Origin: an uncultured Legionellales bacterium
Lineage (GTDB): Bacteria > Pseudomonadota > Gammaproteobacteria > Eutrophobiales > Eutrophobiaceae
NCBI GenBank assembly: GCA_913046215.1
Contig: CAJWRJ010000013.1
Location: 1 to 41,322 of the forward strand
Length of the DNA: 41,322 nt
Reading direction: 5' to 3'
Shown: positions 25,405-37,629 of the stretch, piece after piece
Layout: the number at the start of each line of letters is the position of its first letter
Position numbering within the stretch: position 1 is the first letter of the stretch
Program-made: the position numbers and the translations under genes
The notes under the pieces: model-generated
The model's database searches: none
Told to the model about the DNA's origin: nothing
Seen by the model: the letters and a program-made list of their open reading frames with translations, nothing else

Positions 25405-25793
25405 TTTCCTGTTAATTCAATTGATTCGTCCACTCGAAGTGTTAAATCTAATTTATCGAATAGATGTTCACTTATTGAATATTTTACTGTCAGGAACCTC
25501 TTTGACCCTTCTTTTTTAACCTTAATTCTCTCTTTTCTAACTTTAGAATCTCCAAAACTATAGACATTGTTTATAAGTAAATTCTTTTCCATTAGACTTC
25601 GTACTTTAATAATACTATTTCTATTTTCATACTTCGCAGCTGCAACGCTACTCATTGCTTGTTTGACTGAGAAATATTCGGTATATAATGGAAATGCTCT
25701 GAGCCCAAACAGAAAAAAAGCTCCCAGCATTATAAAAATAATTAAAATACCTAAAACACCCATACCTTCTTGATTGTTTAATTTACTATTCAT
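25401..25793 (-). CDS. DUF4845 single-pass membrane protein
   Basis: 130 residues from the ATG at 25793 (MNSKLNNQEGMG). A GTG four codons upstream (25805) would overlap the lepB stop as GTGA and is an alternative; the ATG has GAG 7 bases before it. One hydrophobic N-terminal helix (GVLGILIIFIMLGAFFLFGL, about 12-31) preceded by a GMG turn that resembles a prepilin-like N-terminus, then a soluble beta/alpha part facing the periplasm. The family is found between lepB and rnc in Pseudomonas-like gammaproteobacteria, without known function. The conserved neighbourhood is the main support. Confidence 0.8.
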   Translation of the reverse strand: MNSKLNNQEGMGVLGILIIFIMLGAFFLFGLRAFPLYTEYFSVKQAMSSVAAAKYENRNSIIKVRSLMEKNLLINNVYSFGDSKVRKERIKVKKEGSKRFLTVKYSISEHLFDKLDLTLRVDESIELTGK

Positions 25794-25801
25794 AGCTAAT
25801 C

Positions 25802-26578
25802 TCACTTTATAGATTTTCCAATTCTTTTGTAATTAATAATATTTTTACTTTCCCCGTCCCAATTCATCCAAATTATAAAAGCTTTTCCAACCAAATTTTC
25901 TTCTGGGACAAAGCCCCAATAACGACTATCCTTGCTGTTATCTCTATTATCTCCGAGTACAAAATAATGTGAATCAGGAATTTTTGTTACAAATTCAAGT
26001 GAATCACGTTCTGGATCAATTAAAATATTATTCTCTACTTCTCCTAATTTCTCTAAAACCAATATAGAGCCCCTCATTGGCAATCCTGCGCCATAGGCTG
26101 GATATGAGCCAATTGTTACTTGCTCAACCACTTCATCGTTTATATATATGGTTTTATTATAATAAGCAATTTTATCACCTGGCAATCCTATAATCCTCTT
26201 TATATAGGGAATTTTTGGATTTTCAGGGTACCTAAATACAACTATATCCCCTCTTTCAGGTAAATTATTTTTGAAAAATTTCTCATGAGTAACAGGCAAT
26301 CGTAATCCATAGTCGTATTTGTTCACTAGTATGAAATCGCCAATTAGTAGTGTTGGCATCATTGATGCAGATGGAATTCTAAATGGCTCAAAAATAAAAG
26401 AACGTAAAATGAGAACAATAAAAAAAATTGGAAAAAGTGATTTTGACTGATCTATTATTAAACTAATTATTTTACTTTTAATTGTATATTTGAAATTTAA
26501 AATAAAATAACTCGCTAATGCAATTAAGCCAGTAAAAATAGTTAAGAGTACTAATAATAATTCAAAATCAAAACTCAT
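25802..26578 (-). CDS. lepB: Signal peptidase I
   Basis: 258 residues. Removes signal peptides from exported proteins at the inner membrane. Two N-terminal membrane helices (about 7-29 and 47-62), then the periplasmic catalytic domain with the Ser/Lys dyad: S72 in [11 protein letters not shown] and K127 in [11 protein letters not shown]. The [17 protein letters not shown] box (about 207-223) is the third conserved region. It overlaps lepA by 4 bases and the DUF4845 gene lies just downstream. Confidence 0.95.
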   Translation of the reverse strand: MSFDFELLLVLLTIFTGLIALASYFILNFKYTIKSKIISLIIDQSKSLFPIFFIVLILRSFIFEPFRIPSASMMPTLLIGDFILVNKYDYGLRLPVTHEKFFKNNLPERGDIVVFRYPENPKIPYIKRIIGLPGDKIAYYNKTIYINDEVVEQVTIGSYPAYGAGLPMRGSILVLEKLGEVENNILIDPERDSLEFVTKIPDSHYFVLGDNRDNSKDSRYWGFVPEENLVGKAFIIWMNWDGESKNIINYKRIGKSIK

Positions 26579-28380
26579 TTATTCTTCCCTACGTGTAAAA
26601 TTGCCATAAATGCAGCCTGCGGTATTTCCACGGTTCCAAATTGCTTCATTCTTTTCTTTCCTTCTTTCTGTTTTTCTAAAAGTTTTCGTTTTCGTGTTAT
26701 ATCTCCACCATAACATTTAGCAGTAACATTTTTTCTCATCGCCTTCACTGTTTGTCTAGAAAGAATTTTAGAGCCAATAGCTGCTTGTATTGCAACATCA
26801 TACATTTGTCGAGGTATGAATTCCTTAATTTTTTCAGTCAGCTCTCTGCCCTTTGATTGTGAAAAATCTTTATGGACAATAAATGACAAAGCATCTACAT
26901 ATTCATTATTAATTAATATTTCTAATTTAACTAAATCAGCTTCCTGATATTTTAAAAATGTATAATCAAATGATGCAAATCCCCTACTAACAGATTTCAA
27001 TCTATCAAAAAAGTCTAATACAACCTCACTCATTGGCATTTCAAATGTCAGAGAGACCTGGCTTCCTATATAGTGTATTTTTTTTTGTACTCCTCTTTTT
27101 TCTATACATAGAGTTATAACGCTACCAAGATAGGTTTGTGGCACTAGAATGTCAGCAACAATAATTGGTTCTCTAATTTCTGATATCGTATTTGATAAAG
27201 GAAGTTTAGCTGGATTATCTACTGTAATAATTTTTTTACTTGTTGTAAGAACTTCATACACTACAGTTGGAGATGTTATAATCAATTCTAGATTATACTC
27301 TCTTTCTAAACGCTCCTGAATAATTTCCATATGCAGCATGCCTAGAAATCCACAGCGAAATCCAAATCCCAGTGCTTGCGATGTTTCTGGCTCATAATGT
27401 AATGCCGAATCATTAAGTCTTAATTTTGCTAATGCCTCTCTGAAAGACTCATAATCGGCAGAATCAATCGGGAATAGTCCTGAAAATACCCTTGGCTTTA
27501 TTGTTTGAAAACCTGGTAATGATTCATCTGCTGGTGCTTTAGCCAATGTCAATGTATCTCCAACTGGGGCGCCATCAATTTCTTTTATACCAGCAACTAC
27601 ATAACCAACTTCACCAGTTGATAGTATTTTTTTTGGGTTTCGTTTTGGAGTAAAAATACCTAATTGATCAACAATAAAATCTCTTGATGAAGACATCACT
27701 CTTATTTTATCTCCAACTTTTATCTCGCCATCAACAATCCTTACTAAAGAAACAACACCAAGATAATTATCAAACCACGAATCAATAATTAATGCTTTTA
27801 ATGGTGCATCGTTCTCACCTTGAGGAGAGGGAATATCTTGAATTAATTGCTCAAGCAGTTCTTCAACACCTACACCCGATTTTGCACTAACCTCTAATAT
27901 GTTTTCTGCACTAATACCAATAATTTCTTCAATCTCAGATTGAACTCTTTCAGGTTCTGCAGATGGTAAATCTACTTTATTAAGCACTGGTAATACTTTA
28001 AGGTTGTTATCAATTGCAGTGATGGAATTGGCAACACTTTGTGCCTCTACTCCCTGAGACGCATCAACCACGAGTAATGCTCCCTCACATGCAGCTAATG
28101 AGCGCGACACTTCGTAACTAAAATCGACGTGCCCTGGAGTATCAATTATATTTAATTGATATATTTCTTTTGGATTTTTCTCATAATATAGGGTCACACT
28201 TTGAGATTTTATTGTTATACCGCGCTCTTTTTCAATATCCATTGAATCAAGGACTTGTTCTTCCATTTCACGATCGCTTAGAGCTCCACACATTTGAATA
28301 AAACGATCAGCTAAAGTGGATTTACCATGATCAATATGAGCAATAATTGAAAAATTTCTTATATATTTTAGCGATGGCAT
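26575..28380 (-). CDS. lepA: Elongation factor 4 (LepA)
   Basis: 601 residues, full length. Ribosome-bound GTPase linked to back-translocation and to 30S biogenesis. GTP-binding motifs: [13 protein letters not shown] (14-26), the switch I stretch [10 protein letters not shown]-like [28 protein letters not shown] (about 79-93), NKVDLP (about 133-138). The LepA-specific C-terminal domain with [22 protein letters not shown] (split here as [10 protein letters not shown] and [10 protein letters not shown]) is present. First gene of the lepA-lepB-DUF4845-rnc-era-recO-pdxJ operon; ATG at 28380. Confidence 0.97.
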   Translation of the reverse strand: MPSLKYIRNFSIIAHIDHGKSTLADRFIQMCGALSDREMEEQVLDSMDIEKERGITIKSQSVTLYYEKNPKEIYQLNIIDTPGHVDFSYEVSRSLAACEGALLVVDASQGVEAQSVANSITAIDNNLKVLPVLNKVDLPSAEPERVQSEIEEIIGISAENILEVSAKSGVGVEELLEQLIQDIPSPQGENDAPLKALIIDSWFDNYLGVVSLVRIVDGEIKVGDKIRVMSSSRDFIVDQLGIFTPKRNPKKILSTGEVGYVVAGIKEIDGAPVGDTLTLAKAPADESLPGFQTIKPRVFSGLFPIDSADYESFREALAKLRLNDSALHYEPETSQALGFGFRCGFLGMLHMEIIQERLEREYNLELIITSPTVVYEVLTTSKKIITVDNPAKLPLSNTISEIREPIIVADILVPQTYLGSVITLCIEKRGVQKKIHYIGSQVSLTFEMPMSEVVLDFFDRLKSVSRGFASFDYTFLKYQEADLVKLEILINNEYVDALSFIVHKDFSQSKGRELTEKIKEFIPRQMYDVAIQAAIGSKILSRQTVKAMRKNVTAKCYGGDITRKRKLLEKQKEGKKRMKQFGTVEIPQAAFMAILHVGKNK

Positions 28381-28503
28381 TAGATAATTTTACCCATGAT
28401 AGAATTCATCAAATGGCGCGATTCTATACGATATTCGCCTTGCTATAAATGAAATAAAAGTTAAAAAGCAACGAAAGCGATATATTTGGACTTATATAGA
28501 AAA

Positions 28504-28525
28504 AAGTATTTTTTTTAGGATACTT
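28504..28525 (-). terminator. Weak terminator-like hairpin after degQ/mucD
   Basis: On the minus strand AAGTAT (28520-28525) and ATACTT (28504-28509) form a 6-bp stem directly after the degQ stop, followed by TTTTCTATAT. The stem is AT-only apart from one G-C pair, so termination would be weak. It marks the boundary between the sigma-E module and the lepA operon, whose ATG lies 124 bases further on. Confidence 0.35.
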
Positions 28526-28527
28526 AG

Positions 28528-29937
28528 TTATTCTAATTTCATTGCTAGAAAAACCGGGCCATCTCTTCTTTGAATTAACACAGATATTGATCGATCTTTG
28601 GGTAACTCTTTAACTAGCTTATTAAAATGCTCTATATTTTTTACTTTGATATTATCCAAAAGAAGAATAATGTCACCTCTTCGAATACCCGATTTTTGTG
28701 CTGGACCAACAGATATTTGCTCGACTATGATGCCATGATCATATATATCGATATCTTGTTTCTGTTTATCAGTTAAATCCTTCGCAACAATATTTAATGG
28801 ATTTTTCAGTAGTTTAGATTTTTCACCTGAATTTTTTGCAGCCACTTCATTGTCTGTAGGTAATTCAAGTATTTCTACTTCAATTATTTTCGATTTCGAC
28901 CGCCTTATTATGTCAACCCGAACAGTGCTGCCTATGGAGGTACTGCCAACTAATGGTGGAAGATCAGATGAAAATGTAACTTTCTTTCCATTGAATTTGA
29001 CAATTATATCTCCAACTTCAATACCGCCTTGTTCGGCTGGACCATCAGGAATAACTTTTGCAATTAACGCGCCATGTGGGTGATCCATATCAAATGATTC
29101 TGCCAATTCACGTGTTACATCCTGAATCAATACACCTAACCATCCCCTTGAAACACGACCTTTCTCTTTTAATTGTAGATAGACATTCTCAACAACATTA
29201 ACAGGAACCGCAAACGATAGTCCCATGAATCCACCAGTTCTACTATATATTTGTGAATTTACGCCAATAACTTCGCCATCAAGATTAAATAAAGGCCCAC
29301 CTGAATTACCTGGATTAATAGCAACGTCAGTCTGTATAAAAGGAACATAATTTTCATTTGGTAGGCTACGACCAATAGCACTTATAATTCCAGCTGTGAC
29401 AGAATAATCAAAACCAAAAGGAGAACCAATAGCCAATACCCATTCACCAACAGTTACTTTATCAGAGTCTCCAAACTTAAGATGTGGTAAATTTTTTCCA
29501 TCAAGTTTTAGTACAGCAATATCACTTCTGGCATCAGAACCAACTAATTCTGCGACAAATTCACTTCTATCATTGAGTCTTACAATAATTTCATCAGCAT
29601 CTTTTACAACATGATGATTCGTAATAACGTACCCATCTTTAGAAATTATAAATCCAGATCCTAGTGATGAACGCTCTTGAGATGGACCATGACCTGGCGG
29701 TACATCACCAAAATATTTCTTAAAAAACTCATAAAATGGGCTATTCTCAGGAATATCTGGCATATTTAAGCCTGGTGAAATTCCGCCTGATGATTTGATA
29801 GTTGTACTAATGTTAACAACGGCAGCAGAATTTTTTTCAACAAGCGGTTTAAAATTTGGAAGTGCATTCGCAAATAAATTAATTGAGCTAAAACAGAGTG
29901 TGATAATTAAAAAAGAGTTAAATAATTTTTTATGCAT
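28528..29937 (-). CDS. mucD: Periplasmic serine protease, DegQ/MucD type (Do-like)
   Basis: 469 residues. Signal peptide (1-24), then a trypsin-like domain with H109 (TNHHV), D139 (DARSDIAV) and S212 (NPGNSGGP), and two PDZ domains (about 265-350 and 375-465). It degrades or refolds misfolded envelope proteins. The glycine-rich LA-loop region (about 50-95) is short, nearer DegQ/MucD than DegP. Its place as the last gene of rpoE-rseA-rseB-mucD matches the Pseudomonas algU-mucA-mucB-mucD operon, although a mucC-like gene is missing here. The ATG is 19 bases after rseB. Confidence 0.92.
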   Translation of the reverse strand: MHKKLFNSFLIITLCFSSINLFANALPNFKPLVEKNSAAVVNISTTIKSSGGISPGLNMPDIPENSPFYEFFKKYFGDVPPGHGPSQERSSLGSGFIISKDGYVITNHHVVKDADEIIVRLNDRSEFVAELVGSDARSDIAVLKLDGKNLPHLKFGDSDKVTVGEWVLAIGSPFGFDYSVTAGIISAIGRSLPNENYVPFIQTDVAINPGNSGGPLFNLDGEVIGVNSQIYSRTGGFMGLSFAVPVNVVENVYLQLKEKGRVSRGWLGVLIQDVTRELAESFDMDHPHGALIAKVIPDGPAEQGGIEVGDIIVKFNGKKVTFSSDLPPLVGSTSIGSTVRVDIIRRSKSKIIEVEILELPTDNEVAAKNSGEKSKLLKNPLNIVAKDLTDKQKQDIDIYDHGIIVEQISVGPAQKSGIRRGDIILLLDNIKVKNIEHFNKLVKELPKDRSISVLIQRRDGPVFLAMKLE

Positions 29938-29956
29938 TTTTATATTCCTTTGATAG

Positions 29957-30961
29957 CTAAGGTTTCGCTTTAACTGAATTTACTATTAACTTTACGGTTG
30001 TTTTTGGCACTTCTCCCACGGCTGTTATTTGATACCCGTCAGTTTGTTTTGTATATGTATTGATACCACCAAAACTGCTTGTCTTTGGTAGAACTTTACG
30101 TTTATTTTCATTATTTATTTTTTCAACAAATATTGAAATAGTAGCTAGACCATCCGTATATATATAGTGTTCAACTGGAATGGCACTTGATAATAATGGA
30201 TGTTTTGAAAATTTACTCATCAAAAAGCCCATTGGCATCCATGATGTTGTCCATTTTTTCTTTAATTTTGTTTGTTTAGCTGTATTGTCTTTGTCATTAT
30301 AAATCCACTTGAAGTCGGCGCTTAAAATAGATGTTTTTAAAATATTATCCTTTATTTCTGGCATAGTTTTCATTTGCAAGAACATAACATCTTCTAGTAT
30401 TACACCTCGATAATTTCTTAATATAGATCTAAGTAATAATTTTGATTCCTTATCTATCCAGAGTTGATATCCATAACGATATTTGTCCATAGGGTTTATA
30501 TTAACAATCCATGTATCTAAACCAGCAATTCTATTATCACCAGTAATTTCAAAAGTATAAAAATTAGAGATTTTTTCAATCTCCTCAGGAATGTGCGACG
30601 GAACTAACTGCGTCAATTGATTTTTTTCAACTAAAACAACTTTTTTATCAGGAAAAAAATATTTAATTTCATTATTTTTCCTAACTACCTCTCTAGAGTT
30701 ACCAGACAATGAAATTAGACGTTCCGATATATATCCATCATCATTCTTATGAATAATTCTCATAGTATCTAATTTACTGCCATGTCTGTACATAAATACA
30801 CCATCATAATTAAGATTGATCGATGCATCAGACATTTCATTTATTAAATTTATTGGATCCAGATGCACATCTTTTGAATGTGCTACAAATGAATTTACTA
30901 GTGCAAATAAGAAAACTATAGTAATAAACTTAGACTTCAAAAAATTACTCCTCTGTTTCAA
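29957..30961 (-). CDS. rseB: Sigma-E regulatory protein RseB/MucB
   Basis: 334 residues. Signal peptide with a hydrophobic core at about 12-27 (FITIVFLFALVNSFVA), then the large MucB/RseB N-terminal lipoprotein-like domain (INLNYDGVFMYRHGSKLDTMRIIH, given here as NLNYDGVFMYRHG and LDTMRIIH) and a smaller C-terminal domain (VEHYIYTDGLATISIFVE onward). RseB binds the periplasmic part of RseA, protects it from proteolysis, and senses displaced lipopolysaccharide. It starts 16 bases before the rseA stop, so the two are translationally coupled. Confidence 0.9.
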   Translation of the reverse strand: MKQRSNFLKSKFITIVFLFALVNSFVAHSKDVHLDPINLINEMSDASINLNYDGVFMYRHGSKLDTMRIIHKNDDGYISERLISLSGNSREVVRKNNEIKYFFPDKKVVLVEKNQLTQLVPSHIPEEIEKISNFYTFEITGDNRIAGLDTWIVNINPMDKYRYGYQLWIDKESKLLLRSILRNYRGVILEDVMFLQMKTMPEIKDNILKTSILSADFKWIYNDKDNTAKQTKLKKKWTTSWMPMGFLMSKFSKHPLLSSAIPVEHYIYTDGLATISIFVEKINNENKRKVLPKTSSFGGINTYTKQTDGYQITAVGEVPKTTVKLIVNSVKAKP

Positions 30962-31520
30962 TATTCACAATTCTTGCATACGGCAAGATAGAGTTCATTT
31001 TAACGTTGCTTCTGTATTGACTGTGATTAATCAAGTAATTATTTAATCTTTTATTTGATAGGAATTCATGTTCGTTTGACTCGTCTATACTCGCAGAGGA
31101 AATATATTCGTCTGGAAATGAAAATGTATTTAAATGTGGATCGATAATTTCTTCTTGCATATGAACAATGGAATTTGTTGGTTCTATAGATGTCGTATCG
31201 AATTGCTGTATGCCTAGCACAGCAAATATTGCAACTGATGCTGCAATAGCAAAACCAATTAGAGGTTCTTTATCAAATTTTAATGTTTTATGATGAAAAG
31301 GAGTTTTTGGTTCTGCAGTAATTGATTTTTTGATGCTTTCTAGGAAACTATTATTAATTTTCTTTGGTAAATATCCGCGTAAACAGTCGCCGATCATATG
31401 GTATCGTTTCCATTTATCTTTCATGCTTTCATCGATAAGAAGACGATCTAATACTTGTTTATTATTACCATGTTCGCCATCTACTAACGTCGATAATTCC
31501 TCTTGCTTCTCTTTGTTCAT
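30945..31520 (-). CDS. rseA: Anti-sigma-E factor RseA/MucA
   Basis: 191 residues from ATG 31518-31520 (MNKEKQEELS). A longer frame from TTG 31550 exists, but AAGGA lies 8 bases before this ATG and the homologous N-terminus is KEQLSALVDGE-like, matching EELSTLVDGEHG. The N-terminal cytoplasmic domain (about 1-70) binds the sigma factor, with the RYHMIGDCLRG helix (about 39-49) typical. One membrane helix (about 87-105, LIGFAIAASVAIFAVLG) is followed by an 85-residue periplasmic part that RseB should bind and a site-1 protease should cut. Between rpoE and rseB. Confidence 0.9.
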   Translation of the reverse strand: MNKEKQEELSTLVDGEHGNNKQVLDRLLIDESMKDKWKRYHMIGDCLRGYLPKKINNSFLESIKKSITAEPKTPFHHKTLKFDKEPLIGFAIAASVAIFAVLGIQQFDTTSIEPTNSIVHMQEEIIDPHLNTFSFPDEYISSASIDESNEHEFLSNKRLNNYLINHSQYRSNVKMNSILPYARIVNIETEE

Positions 31521-31539
31521 TTGTATTTTCCTTATATCC

Positions 31540-32118
31540 TCATTTTTCAAGTAGTGGTTTAATCTTGCTATCGATTGTCTCTCGAGCCCTAAATATTCTA
31601 GATCTAACAGTGCCGACGGGACACTCCATTACATCGGCAATTTCTTCGTAACTTAAGCCCTCTATCTCTCTTAGCATAATTGCTGATTTTAAATCCTCTG
31701 GCAGATTTTCAATAGTCCTCAATACTGTCTCTTGCAACTCATCCTTCAACAATAAGTTCTCGGGTGTAGTTTGCTCGGTTAGACTCATATTTCCATCGAT
31801 TTGTTCAATTTCAGATACATCATAATCGCTTTTTGTAGGTCTTCTAGATTGAACAGTTAGGTGGTTTTTAGCGGTATTAACAGCAATTCTGTATAACCAT
31901 GTGTAAAAGGCGCTATCCCCACGGAAATTAGGCAGCGCCTTATATGCCTTTATAAAAGTTTCTTGTGAAACATCTAATGCATCACTATGATTTTTAACAA
32001 ATCTAGAGATTAGATTAACCACACGTTGTTGATACTTTAGAACGAGAAGATCATAGGCGTTTTTATCACCTTTCTTAACTCGTTCAATTATTTCATTATC
32101 TGTAATATTTTCGCCCAT
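31540..32118 (-). CDS. rpoE: RNA polymerase sigma factor RpoE (AlgU)
   Basis: 192 residues from ATG 32116-32118 (MGENITDNEIIERVKKGD). An ATG five codons upstream (32133) is less likely: the Shine-Dalgarno AGGAAGG lies between the two, correctly spaced for the second, and the second matches the E. coli RpoE N-terminus. Region 2 (ALDVSQETFIKAYKALPNFRG) and region 4 (LSYEEIADVMECPVGTVRSRIFRARE) are complete, the latter split here as LSYEEIADVMECPVGT and VRSRIFRARE. Directs RNA polymerase to envelope-stress promoters. Divergent from nadB, as in E. coli. Confidence 0.95.
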   Translation of the reverse strand: MGENITDNEIIERVKKGDKNAYDLLVLKYQQRVVNLISRFVKNHSDALDVSQETFIKAYKALPNFRGDSAFYTWLYRIAVNTAKNHLTVQSRRPTKSDYDVSEIEQIDGNMSLTEQTTPENLLLKDELQETVLRTIENLPEDLKSAIMLREIEGLSYEEIADVMECPVGTVRSRIFRARETIDSKIKPLLEK

Positions 32119-32180
32119 CAGGGCCTTCCTCATATGCTAAAATTAAAGTTAAGCATGAAATACAACGTTTATTGTGTATA

Positions 32181-32208
32181 AATATAATTATTAATTCAAT
32201 ATAATCAA
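32181..32208 (-). promoter_or_regulatory. Candidate rpoE promoter
   Basis: On the minus strand TTGATT (plus 32203-32208), 16-base spacer, TATATT (plus 32181-32186), giving a leader of about 56 bases. I looked for the self-activated sigma-E consensus (GGAACTT and TCTAA) in the rpoE-nadB gap and did not see it. AT-rich sequence weakens the evidence. Confidence 0.3.
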
Positions 32209-32247
32209 TAGCTTAAATGGAATATAATATATATTACCTTAACATAT

Positions 32248-33876
32248 ATGCATAACCAACTAGAATTTGACACTTTAATAATTGGCAGTGGTGCAGCGGG
32301 CCTAAGTTTAGCTTTAAAATTAGCAGATCACTCAAAGGTTGCCGTTTTATCGAAGGATGCCCTTATAGAAGGAGCAACTTTCTATGCTCAAGGTGGTGTC
32401 TCAGCCGTACTCGACAAACATGACTCAATTGAGTCACATATGCAAGATACTTTAACAACTGGTGGAGGATTATGCGATCCTGAAATTGTCCAATTTGTAG
32501 TTGAACGAGCACAACAAAGCATTGATTGGCTAATAGATATAGGTGTTGACTTTACACGATCAGATAACAAAAAAAACACAACTTCACAATTTCATTTACA
32601 TAAAGAAGGCGGCCATAGTCATAGACGAATTATTCATGCTGCAGATGCAACAGGTAAAGTCATTGAAACAACCTTAGAATCAAGAGTAAGGCAACATAAA
32701 AATATTAAATTATTTGAACATCATGTTGCAGTTGACTTAATAACAGTTAATAAATTTATTAAAAGTAGTAATCGCTGTGTTGGTGCATACGTTCTTGATG
32801 TTGTGAAAAAAAATGTTCAAGTATTTAAAGCTAAAAATACAGTACTAGCTACAGGCGGGGCTGGTAAGGTTTATCTTTATACAAGCAACCCTGATAGTTG
32901 TACTGGAGATGGTATTGCCATGGCATATCGCGCCGGATGTCGTATAGCAAATATGGAGTTCATTCAATTTCATCCAACGTGCCTCTACCATCCTTCGGCA
33001 AAATCTTTTTTAATATCAGAAGCTTTGAGAGGTGAAGGAGCGAAATTAATTTTAAAAGACGGAAATAGTTTTATGCAGCGTTATGATGAACGAGAAGAAC
33101 TAGCTCCAAGAGATATTGTTGCAAGAGCAATTGATCATGAAATGAAGAGATTAGGACATGATTGCGTTTATTTAGATATTTCACACAAAACAAATAAATT
33201 TATTCAAAAACATTTCCCAAATATAAGTAATTATTGCCTTGATTTAAATATTGATATTTCAAAGATACCAATACCTGTAGTGCCTGCTGCGCATTATACT
33301 TGTGGTGGAGTAATAGTTAATAAAAATGGTGAAACTGATATAACTAATTTATATGCTATTGGTGAAGTAAGCTATTCAGGATTGCATGGCGCTAACAGAA
33401 TGGCTAGTAATTCATTATTAGAATGTTTTGTTTTTGCTAATTCAGCATACAATCATATTAAAAAATCTTCTGAAAAAAGCTATAAATTAGATAATATTAG
33501 AGATTGGGATGAAAGTCGGGTTACTAATTCTGATGAGGAAGTTGTTGTAAGTCATAACTGGGACGAGATTAGAAGATTTATGTGGGACTATGTTGGAATA
33601 GTAAGGACTACTAAAAGGCTTCAAAGAGCTCACCATAGAATAAAATTACTAAAATCAGAAATTAACGAATATTATGGAAATTTTAGAATAACAAAAGATT
33701 TAATTGAATTAAGAAATCTAGCAGTTGTAGCTGAAATCATTATTGAATCAGCATTACTTAGAAAAGAAAGCCGAGGACTACATTATACAACAGACTTTCC
33801 AATTTCGGATGATATGAATGTTCCAAAAAATACGATAATTAAATTAAATATTCAACCTAAAGACTACGCTGCGTAA
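32248..33876 (+). CDS. nadB: L-aspartate oxidase
   Basis: 542 residues. FAD enzyme that oxidises L-aspartate to iminoaspartate, first step of NAD synthesis. FAD-binding [14 protein letters not shown] (13-26), [13 protein letters not shown] (about 44-56), [11 protein letters not shown] (about 237-247), the active-site region [13 protein letters not shown] (about 349-361) and [18 protein letters not shown] (about 379-396) are present. These distinguish it from succinate dehydrogenase subunit A, whose FAD-linking His is absent from the equivalent position. Divergent from rpoE. nadA and nadC are not in the window. Confidence 0.95.
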   Translation: MHNQLEFDTLIIGSGAAGLSLALKLADHSKVAVLSKDALIEGATFYAQGGVSAVLDKHDSIESHMQDTLTTGGGLCDPEIVQFVVERAQQSIDWLIDIGVDFTRSDNKKNTTSQFHLHKEGGHSHRRIIHAADATGKVIETTLESRVRQHKNIKLFEHHVAVDLITVNKFIKSSNRCVGAYVLDVVKKNVQVFKAKNTVLATGGAGKVYLYTSNPDSCTGDGIAMAYRAGCRIANMEFIQFHPTCLYHPSAKSFLISEALRGEGAKLILKDGNSFMQRYDEREELAPRDIVARAIDHEMKRLGHDCVYLDISHKTNKFIQKHFPNISNYCLDLNIDISKIPIPVVPAAHYTCGGVIVNKNGETDITNLYAIGEVSYSGLHGANRMASNSLLECFVFANSAYNHIKKSSEKSYKLDNIRDWDESRVTNSDEEVVVSHNWDEIRRFMWDYVGIVRTTKRLQRAHHRIKLLKSEINEYYGNFRITKDLIELRNLAVVAEIIIESALLRKESRGLHYTTDFPISDDMNVPKNTIIKLNIQPKDYAA

Positions 33877-33885
33877 CAAACTATA

Positions 33886-34734
33886 ATGGAAATTAATAAA
33901 GTAATAACTACAGAAAAATTATTGCAGATAATGTGTGTTCTACAAACTACTCTCGATATAAATTTTCTTATCGAGAATTTCAGCAATGAACTACAATCAA
34001 TTATTCCGCATGAGTATTTAAGTTATAAAAATATAGATGATAAAATTAATGTAACTATTGGAAAAGAAGCTAAAAATAAACTAGTTGTAGATATCAATTT
34101 AAATAAAAGAAAATTAGGCAAACTAACATTATCAAGAAAAGATGAATTTGGAGAAAGTGAAAGCGAAAAAATTGAATATTTAACTACTCTACTACAATAT
34201 CCAATCAACAATATATTGAACTATAGAGAGGCAATAGCTAATGCAAACATAGATCCAATTACAAAATTAAATAACCGGATGCTATTTAATAAAATTATAG
34301 AGCAAGAAATTGACTTTGCCCAAAGATACGAACAAAAACTCTTGTTAATGATGATTGATCTAGATAATTTTAAGAAAGTTAATGATGAACATGGCCACTT
34401 AACGGGTGATATATTATTAAAAAGCGTCTCAGATTTTCTTAGAAAATTTATGCGTCGAAGTGATTTAGTTTTTCGTTATGGCGGCGATGAATTTTGTATT
34501 ATTCTAAGAAATACTTCATTAAATGGTGCTAATAAACTCGCAAATAGAATAAGAAGAAGCATTAAACATGAAGAATTTATTTGCAATGATTATCAAATAA
34601 AAATTACTGTATCAATTGGACTTGTAAAAATAAATGAAGGAGATGATACACCTAAATTTATAGGGCGCGCCGATAAACTTCTTTATGAAGCCAAAGAAAT
34701 TGGCCGTAATAGTGTTATAACTGAGACTCCATAA
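33886..34734 (+). CDS. Diguanylate cyclase with diverged GAF-like N-terminus
   Basis: 282 residues. The C-terminal GGDEF domain (about 122-280) has the intact active site RYGGDEF (GGDEF at 199-203), the metal-binding DLDNFKKVND (about 158-167), and an inhibitory I-site RRSD (190-193) exactly five residues before GGDEF. It should make cyclic di-GMP from two GTP and be product-inhibited. The N-terminal 115 residues look like a diverged GAF fold with no recognisable ligand motif; there is no membrane segment. No EAL domain. It begins 9 bases after nadB and is convergent with ligA. Confidence 0.9.
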   Translation: MEINKVITTEKLLQIMCVLQTTLDINFLIENFSNELQSIIPHEYLSYKNIDDKINVTIGKEAKNKLVVDINLNKRKLGKLTLSRKDEFGESESEKIEYLTTLLQYPINNILNYREAIANANIDPITKLNNRMLFNKIIEQEIDFAQRYEQKLLLMMIDLDNFKKVNDEHGHLTGDILLKSVSDFLRKFMRRSDLVFRYGGDEFCIILRNTSLNGANKLANRIRRSIKHEEFICNDYQIKITVSIGLVKINEGDDTPKFIGRADKLLYEAKEIGRNSVITETP

Positions 34735-34741
34735 TAAAAAA

Positions 34742-36760
<2,019 letters not shown>

Positions 36761-36766
36761 CTATTT

Positions 36767-37549
36767 TTATTCTTTTAAAAAATTCTGCATTGCATCTAAT
36801 CTTAATTCATTTTTTATTGATACCAGCATCGAGTCGTCACACAATTTAAAATCTTTTAGTCTAATATCTGTATTCAAATATTTTGATATTTTTTGAAGTT
36901 TTGGAAAAAAGATATTTTCAAAAATTGCATAATTATCGACATAATCCTCTTTATACATAAATGCTACTATACCTTTTGTTTTCATATCTGAAATTTTTTC
37001 AACATCAAAATAACCTGGCTCATACATATTAGCGATGCTAAATACTGGTTTACTAGATTCTTTGATTTTATAATCATTATTTTCTTGATCTTTAAAATAA
37101 TGAAATATTTTCATTTCATCATATTCCATTCCAACTTCATTCATTATCTTATAAAAACTATGTCCATTAATAACTTCACCTTCGCGTGAAGTAATATAGA
37201 ATATGATTAAATTTTCAGAAGGTATCTCATCTTTTTTAGTCAATGAATTATCTGACACCAAATCATTATCAACCTGATTTTTACTAGCATTACTATAATT
37301 AGAATCTAATGAAAATTGAGCATCTTTTAAATTATTCGATAGCTCGCTCAAATCTGTTATTGCTTTTGTATAATCCTCTTCTGTGAAAACTTGATTTGAG
37401 TGAATAGGTGATTCTGGAATTTCATCAACAGCTTTTAGAATATCAGTTTTATTATCATTCTTTTTTTTACGTAAAATTTCCCATATATAAAATCCTAGTA
37501 CTATACAAACACCAATAACTAATAAAATTAAACGTAGGTTATTATCCAT
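36767..37549 (-). CDS. zipA: Cell division protein ZipA
   Basis: 260 residues. N-out membrane helix (about 6-24), short basic segment (RKKKNDNK), a low-complexity acidic linker (about 38-108), and a C-terminal ZipA domain (about 112-258) that binds the FtsZ tail: LIIFYITSREGEVINGHSFY, then GMEYDEMKIFHYF and IANMYEPGYFDVEKI. ZipA anchors the FtsZ ring to the inner membrane. The linker is shorter than in E. coli, without the Pro/Gln-rich repeats. The position between smc and ligA confirms the call. Confidence 0.92.
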   Translation of the reverse strand: MDNNLRLILLVIGVCIVLGFYIWEILRKKKNDNKTDILKAVDEIPESPIHSNQVFTEEDYTKAITDLSELSNNLKDAQFSLDSNYSNASKNQVDNDLVSDNSLTKKDEIPSENLIIFYITSREGEVINGHSFYKIMNEVGMEYDEMKIFHYFKDQENNDYKIKESSKPVFSIANMYEPGYFDVEKISDMKTKGIVAFMYKEDYVDNYAIFENIFFPKLQKISKYLNTDIRLKDFKLCDDSMLVSIKNELRLDAMQNFLKE

Positions 37550-37629
37550 ATTTATATTTCAATTTAGTTTGAAATTTATCTTACACAAAAAGAAAATTAT
37601 CGATATTTAAGATGATATTTTAATATTAA

